A DNA stretch of 10,025 nucleotides from Actinomycetes bacterium (GTDB lineage: Bacteria; Actinomycetota; Acidimicrobiia; Acidimicrobiales; RAAP-2). Position 1 is the first letter of the stretch; each line of letters opens with the position of its first letter. The stretch spans positions 1 through 10,025 of the forward strand of contig JAJYYT010000052.1 in assembly GCA_021800645.1 (NCBI GenBank), read 5' to 3'. The position numbers and the translations under genes are program-made. Under the pieces are notes generated by a model. The model worked only from the letters and a program-made list of their open reading frames with translations. It was not told the DNA's origin and ran no database searches. Shown piece by piece: positions 7,236-10,025 of the stretch.

Positions 7236-8428
7236 CCGGTCAGGTCCTTCAGACGGGGATCGTTCGAGAAGATCTCGATGATCGGCACCCGCAGCCCGAG
7301 CCGGCGCTGGATCACCTCGGCTTCGATCACCTGGTTCCACAGCACCAAGGTGACGACCACGCCCGCAGAGCCCGCGCGTGCCGTCCTCCCCGAGCGATGG
7401 AGGTACGCCTTGTGGTCCTCCGGCGGGTCGTAGTGGACGACGACGTCGACGCCGTCGATGTCCAGGCCGCGTGCCGCGACGTCGGTCGCCACCAAGACGG
7501 GGAGCTTGCCGGACGCGAAGTCGGCCAGCGCACGCTCGCGGTTCACCTGTCGCAGGTCGCCGTGGATCGCCGCGGCGCGGACTCGCTCGTCGCCGAGGTG
7601 CTGGACCAGACGATCGGCGCCGCGCTTGGTCCGGACGAAGACCAGCGTCTTGTCGTGCGCCCTGGCGATCGCCGCCGCGACGCGCACCTTGTCCATCTGA
7701 TGGACCTGCAAGAACCGGTGGACCATGGCCGAGACGGTCTGGGTCTCCGAGGCCACCTCGTGGAAGACGGGCTCTCGCAGGTAGCGGTGCACGAGCCGGT
7801 CGACCGCGCCGTCGAGCGTCGCCGAGAAGAGCAGCGTCTGGTGCGGTCGCTCGAGCCGCCGCAGCACCCACTCGACCTGGGGCATGAAGCCCATGTCGGC
7901 CATCCGGTCTGCCTCGTCGAGCACCAGGCCCTCGACGTCGGCGACCGAGAGCTCTTTGCGCTCCCCCATGTCGATGAGCCTCCCGGGGGTCGCGATGACG
8001 ACGTCGACGCCGTTGCGCAGCCTCGCGACTTGCCGGTCCGCGTCCGCACCGCCGTAGATGGCCGCCACGCGGAGCCCGACGGCCTTGGCGAGCGGCGCCA
8101 GCACGTCGTGCACTTGGACGGCGAGCTCACGCGTCGGCAGGAGCACGAGCGCTCGAGGGCGCGCGGGTCGCCCGGGAGGGCGCGTGCGGCCGGCTTCCTC
8201 GAGCCGTTCGGCCGTGCGCTGCAACAAGGGGAGCCCGAAGGCAAGGGTCTTGCCCGATCCGGTCTTCGCCTTCCCGCAGACGTCCCTGCCGGCGAGCCCG
8301 TCTGCGATCGTCAGCGCCTGGATGGGGAAGGGGGTGGTGATCCCCTGGTCGGCCAGCTCCTTGACCAGAAGATGGGCGACACCGAGGGACTCAAACGTCC
8401 CTACGGTCTCATAGATGTCGGTCGTCAT
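7202..8428 (-). CDS. DEAD-box ATP-dependent RNA helicase
   Basis: 408-residue RNA helicase that unwinds short RNA duplexes using ATP, typically in ribosome assembly, mRNA decay or cold adaptation. All core motifs are present: Q motif 'TFESLG...TTPFPIQ' with Gln37, motif I AKTGSGKT (54-61), Ia PTRELA (98-103), II DEAD (171-174), III SAT (202-204), IV TLVFVRTK, V ATDVAARGLDI (314-324) and VI HRSGRTAR (344-351). The C-terminal tail after the second RecA domain is short and acidic ('GWEPSDEEAVV'), with no RNA-binding or RGG extension, so it is close to a minimal core and of the RhlE/CshA-like kind rather than DeaD. Start ATG 8428 has the Shine-Dalgarno-like AAGGTGA 10 nt upstream. First gene of a two-gene operon with the LmbE-family deacetylase. 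The specific RNA target is unknown. Confidence 0.95.
   Translation of the reverse strand: MTTDIYETVGTFESLGVAHLLVKELADQGITTPFPIQALTIADGLAGRDVCGKAKTGSGKTLAFGLPLLQRTAERLEEAGRTRPPGRPARPRALVLLPTRELAVQVHDVLAPLAKAVGLRVAAIYGGADADRQVARLRNGVDVVIATPGRLIDMGERKELSVADVEGLVLDEADRMADMGFMPQVEWVLRRLERPHQTLLFSATLDGAVDRLVHRYLREPVFHEVASETQTVSAMVHRFLQVHQMDKVRVAAAIARAHDKTLVFVRTKRGADRLVQHLGDERVRAAAIHGDLRQVNRERALADFASGKLPVLVATDVAARGLDIDGVDVVVHYDPPEDHKAYLHRSGRTARAGSAGVVVTLVLWNQVIEAEVIQRRLGLRVPIIEIFSNDPRLKDLTGWEPSDEEAVV
7245..7249 (-). promoter_or_regulatory. Ribosome binding site of the deacetylase gene
   Basis: AAGGA on the minus strand, 9 nt before the ATG at 7235 and inside the 3' end of the helicase coding sequence. 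It decides the deacetylase start, since the next in-frame upstream region belongs to the helicase gene in another frame. Confidence 0.6.
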
Positions 8429-8438
8429 TCCTGCTCTC

Positions 8439-8445
8439 TCACCTT
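8439..8445 (-). promoter_or_regulatory. Ribosome binding site of the helicase gene
   Basis: AAGGTGA on the minus strand, 10 nt before ATG 8428. AGGTGA is complementary to the 16S rRNA 3' tail (as part of AAGGAGGTGA). The GAGAG and AGGA closer to the start add weaker pairing. The gene is thus translated from a leadered mRNA, unlike most other genes in the window. Confidence 0.5.
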
Positions 8446-8528
8446 GGCGGGGCCCGCGCCGTCCAACGTGAAGGGAGAAGGGCCCGGACGACCGGATCAC
8501 GTCGCCGTCATCCGCTGCCGTCTTCTGC

Positions 8529-8534
8529 AACTTA
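8529..8534 (-). promoter_or_regulatory. Possible -10 element of the helicase operon
   Basis: Minus-strand TAAGTT fits TANNNT and lies in the least GC-rich part of the 205-bp gap between the divergent helicase and bcp genes. It would give a 5' leader of roughly 90-100 nt before ATG 8428. No -35 match is evident, so this is weak. Confidence 0.25.
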
Positions 8535-8567
8535 CCAGCAATACGCCCGGGATCAGCGCATTCGGCA

Positions 8568-8606
8568 CCGATCGGTCCACGCGGGCCCCGATCGGTCCAC
8601 GCGGGC
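8568..8606. repeat. 19-nt perfect direct repeat upstream of bcp
   Basis: CCGATCGGTCCACGCGGGC occurs at 8568-8586 and again at 8588-8606, a 20-bp period, about two helical turns. Each copy begins with the palindrome CCGATCGG. The second copy covers the place where a -35 box would lie for the candidate bcp -10 at 8621. This spacing and position suit a pair of binding sites for a regulator; a chance tandem duplication is the alternative. Confidence 0.9.
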
Positions 8607-8620
8607 AGTTCTCGATGTGC

Positions 8621-8626
8621 GATGCT
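8621..8626 (+). promoter_or_regulatory. Candidate -10 element for bcp (leaderless)
   Basis: GATGCT, with A2 and T6 of TANNNT, followed by 7 nt and ATG 8634. There is no Shine-Dalgarno. The in-frame ATG at 8622 would fall inside this hexamer, so the two readings exclude each other. Confidence 0.33.
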
Positions 8627-8633
8627 GCGGCCC

Positions 8634-9098
8634 ATGGCGCGTCTGGCTGCAGGTGACCTCGCACCGAACTTCACGATTCCCGACCAAGACGGCAACCCCG
8701 TCTCCCTGCGGGACTTCGCGGGCTCGACGGTGATCGTCTACTTCTATCCGGCGGACGACACGCCCGGCTGCACCAAGGAGGCGTGCCAGTTCAACGAGAA
8801 CCTGTCCGCGTTCCAGCGCTCGGGCGCCAAGGTCGTGGGCATCTCCCCGGACTCCGCGGCGACGCACGTGCGGTTCCGCGAGAAGTACGGCCTCGCCTTC
8901 CCGCTCCTCTCGGACCCTGCGCACGAGGTGATGGAGGCCTACGGCGCGTGGGGCGAGAAGACGATGTACGGGAAGAAGACGGTCGGCACGATCCGTTCGA
9001 CGTTCGTCGTGGACGGCGACGGCAAGGTCGTCCGCGCCTGGTACAACGTCAGGGCCGACGGGCACGCGGCGAAGGTGCTCGAGTCGCTCGGGGCCTGA
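8634..9098 (+). CDS. bcp: Bcp/PrxQ-type thioredoxin-dependent peroxiredoxin
   Basis: 154-residue cytoplasmic peroxidase that reduces hydrogen peroxide and organic hydroperoxides with electrons from thioredoxin. It has the AhpC/TSA-type thioredoxin fold: 'LAPNFTIPDQDGNPVSLRDFAG', then 'VIVYFYPADDTPGCTKEACQF' with peroxidatic Cys46 and the partner Cys51 five residues on, the two-cysteine pattern of E. coli Bcp and PrxQ. 'SPDS...HVRFREKYGLAFPLLSDP' and 'GTIRSTFVVDGDGKVVRAWYNV' complete the fold. Length is normal for the family. ATG 8634 gives MARLAAGD, the usual N terminus; an in-frame ATG at 8622 would add MLRP. Divergent from the helicase operon; the next gene starts 61 bp downstream on the same strand but has its own promoter-like element. 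Peroxide control through the upstream direct repeat is possible but not shown. Confidence 0.94.
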   Translation: MARLAAGDLAPNFTIPDQDGNPVSLRDFAGSTVIVYFYPADDTPGCTKEACQFNENLSAFQRSGAKVVGISPDSAATHVRFREKYGLAFPLLSDPAHEVMEAYGAWGEKTMYGKKTVGTIRSTFVVDGDGKVVRAWYNVRADGHAAKVLESLGA

Positions 9099-9108
9099 CC
9101 TGTTCGGT

Positions 9109-9121
9109 CGGGGGGGCCCCG
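9109..9121 (+). terminator. Short GC hairpin after bcp (weak)
   Basis: CGGGG-GGG-CCCCG begins 10 bp past the bcp stop. The stem is only 5 bp, with no T-run. It may help end bcp transcripts before the next gene, but is as likely to be a chance G/C run. Confidence 0.25.
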
Positions 9122-9146
9122 TCCGCCCCGGCCCCTCGGCTGCGCC

Positions 9147-9152
9147 TATCGT
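9147..9152 (+). promoter_or_regulatory. Candidate -10 element for the FrhB-like gene (leaderless)
   Basis: TATCGT is a full TANNNT match, followed by TTGGGGC (7 nt) and GTG 9160. Transcription would begin at or near the start codon. No TTGACA-like -35 lies 17 nt upstream. This is the best of the five such elements in the window. Confidence 0.45.
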
Positions 9153-9159
9153 TTGGGGC

Positions 9160-10025
9160 GTGCCACCTGAGAAGCCGCACTGGACCCACCTGTTCCGAGA
9201 GGTCGTGACGTCGGGTCTCTGCACGGGCTGCTCGGCGTGCGTCGTCGCATGCCCCTACGACGTGCTCGGCTACGACGACGACTCGACGTACCGGCCCTTC
9301 CACGTCGAGGCGACAGGCGGGGCGGAGGGCTGCACCCACGGCGACCGGGGCTGCACGCTGTGCACGAGGGCGTGCCCGCGCTTTCGGGAGTGGGAGCCCG
9401 AGATCGACCAGCATCTCTTCGGCCGGGCGCGCACCGACTCGGAGGTCGCGGGCGTCGCTGCGAGCGTGGTGCTCGCCCGCGCCACCGACCCCGAGCTGCA
9501 CCAGGCCGGCCAGGACGGCGGGCTCGTCTCCGCGATCCTCGTGTGGGCGCTCGAGCACGACGTCATCGACGCGGCGCTGGTCTCGGCGCTCGAGGGCGAC
9601 GGCACCAGCTGGAAGGCGGTGCCCGCCGTCGTCCGAGATCGCGCCGGGGTGCTCGCGACCGCGGGGTCCCGCTACACCTACTCGGCCAACCCGATGGCGT
9701 ACCGCGAGGCCGTGGAGGGGGGAAGCGAGCGGATCGGCCTCGTCGGCATGGGCTGCCAGGCCTCGGCGCCCGCGATGATGGCGGCGCGCAAGGCCGGCAA
9801 GGTCGCCCGCCGCTTCACGCTGTCGATCGGCCTCATGTGCTCGAAGACCTTCGACGACGCGATCTTCCCGGAGCTCTTCGAGGCGCGCTACGGACTGCGG
9901 CGCGAGGACATCGCGAAGATGAACATCAAAGGCGTCTTCCAGGTGTGGATGCGCGATGGCTCCTACCACGAGGTCCCGCTCAAAGAAGCGCACGCATGGA
10001 CGCGCGAGGGCTGCATGTCGTGCCC
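9160..10025 (+). CDS. FrhB/FdhB-family coenzyme F420 oxidoreductase-like iron-sulfur protein (3' end cut by window edge)
   Basis: 288 codons are visible, starting VPPEKPHWTHLFREVV at a GTG. The N-terminal region has two [4Fe-4S] ferredoxin motifs: Cys21, 24, 27, 31 in 'CTGCSACVVACP' and Cys58, 65, 68, 72 in 'CTHGDRGCTLCTRACP'. It continues with features of the F420 hydrogenase/dehydrogenase beta subunit: 'GQDGGLVSAILVWALEHDVIDAALV', 'GSRYTYSANP', 'GLVGMGCQASAP' (Cys199), 'SIGLMCSKTF' (Cys227), and the start of 'EGCMSCP' (Cys285, Cys288) at the edge. Family members are flavin/Fe-S proteins that move electrons between F420 or ferredoxin and a partner such as a hydrogenase, formate dehydrogenase or sulfite reductase. 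The true substrate is not visible; the next genes would tell. The start lacks a Shine-Dalgarno but has a good -10 match 7 nt upstream. Confidence 0.85.
   Translation, partial: MPPEKPHWTHLFREVVTSGLCTGCSACVVACPYDVLGYDDDSTYRPFHVEATGGAEGCTHGDRGCTLCTRACPRFREWEPEIDQHLFGRARTDSEVAGVAASVVLARATDPELHQAGQDGGLVSAILVWALEHDVIDAALVSALEGDGTSWKAVPAVVRDRAGVLATAGSRYTYSANPMAYREAVEGGSERIGLVGMGCQASAPAMMAARKAGKVARRFTLSIGLMCSKTFDDAIFPELFEARYGLRREDIAKMNIKGVFQVWMRDGSYHEVPLKEAHAWTREGCMSC

Noticed and set aside
7236..7871. N-terminal extension of the deacetylase frame
   Set aside because: It overlaps the helicase core motifs on the same strand in another frame, and the extra residues are Arg/Gly/Ala-rich with no homology I recognise.
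8622..8633. Alternative bcp start at ATG 8622 (adds MLRP)
   Set aside because: The family N terminus begins at about MARLAAGD, and this ATG falls inside the candidate -10 element.
1..10025. tRNA or rRNA genes, insertion sequences, phage or defence genes
   Set aside because: I looked for these on both strands and saw no supporting sequence; a covariance-model scan would be needed to exclude small RNAs.

Overview
The window is very GC-rich and densely coded. Strong third-position GC bias leaves long spurious open frames on the opposite strands. It looks like an actinobacterial chromosome, most likely from the class Acidimicrobiia or a relative. Two things point that way: a secreted protein built from 'GYWLVAxDGGVFTFGDAAFYGS' repeats, which I associate with that group, and a protein of the F420 hydrogenase/dehydrogenase beta-subunit family. 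The taxonomic call is inference.

Layout, left to right. (1) argS, arginyl-tRNA synthetase, minus strand, nearly complete; only its last few codons lie beyond the left edge. (2) A 217-bp gap holding six 19-bp tandem repeats. (3) A secreted 516-residue cell-wall-hydrolase-like protein, minus strand, with a signal peptide, a Ser/Pro/Gly linker, five 42-residue repeats and a C-terminal CHAP/NlpC-like domain. (4) A divergent promoter region, then acn, a full-length aconitase of the AcnA/IRP1 type, plus strand. (5) A short convergent junction with a 28-bp tandem duplication of the acn 3' end and a strong hairpin. (6) A minus-strand operon of a DEAD-box RNA helicase followed by a LmbE/PIG-L deacetylase, overlapping by 34 bp. 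(7) A divergent region with a 19-nt direct repeat, then a Bcp-type peroxiredoxin, plus strand. (8) An FrhB/FdhB-like iron-sulfur flavoprotein with an N-terminal two-cluster ferredoxin region, plus strand, cut by the right edge.

These are mostly housekeeping or stress genes, and I see no mobile element, CRISPR array, phage gene or defence island. acn, bcp and the F420-related protein share a loose redox/iron-sulfur theme but need not be co-regulated. The most notable signals are not genes. All five genes that lack a Shine-Dalgarno sequence have a hexamer with A at position 2 and T at position 6 ending 5-7 nt before the start codon, which suggests leaderless transcripts. The two genes of the helicase operon instead have recognisable ribosome binding sites. 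Short tandem duplications also occur in most intergenic gaps and in several low-complexity protein linkers.
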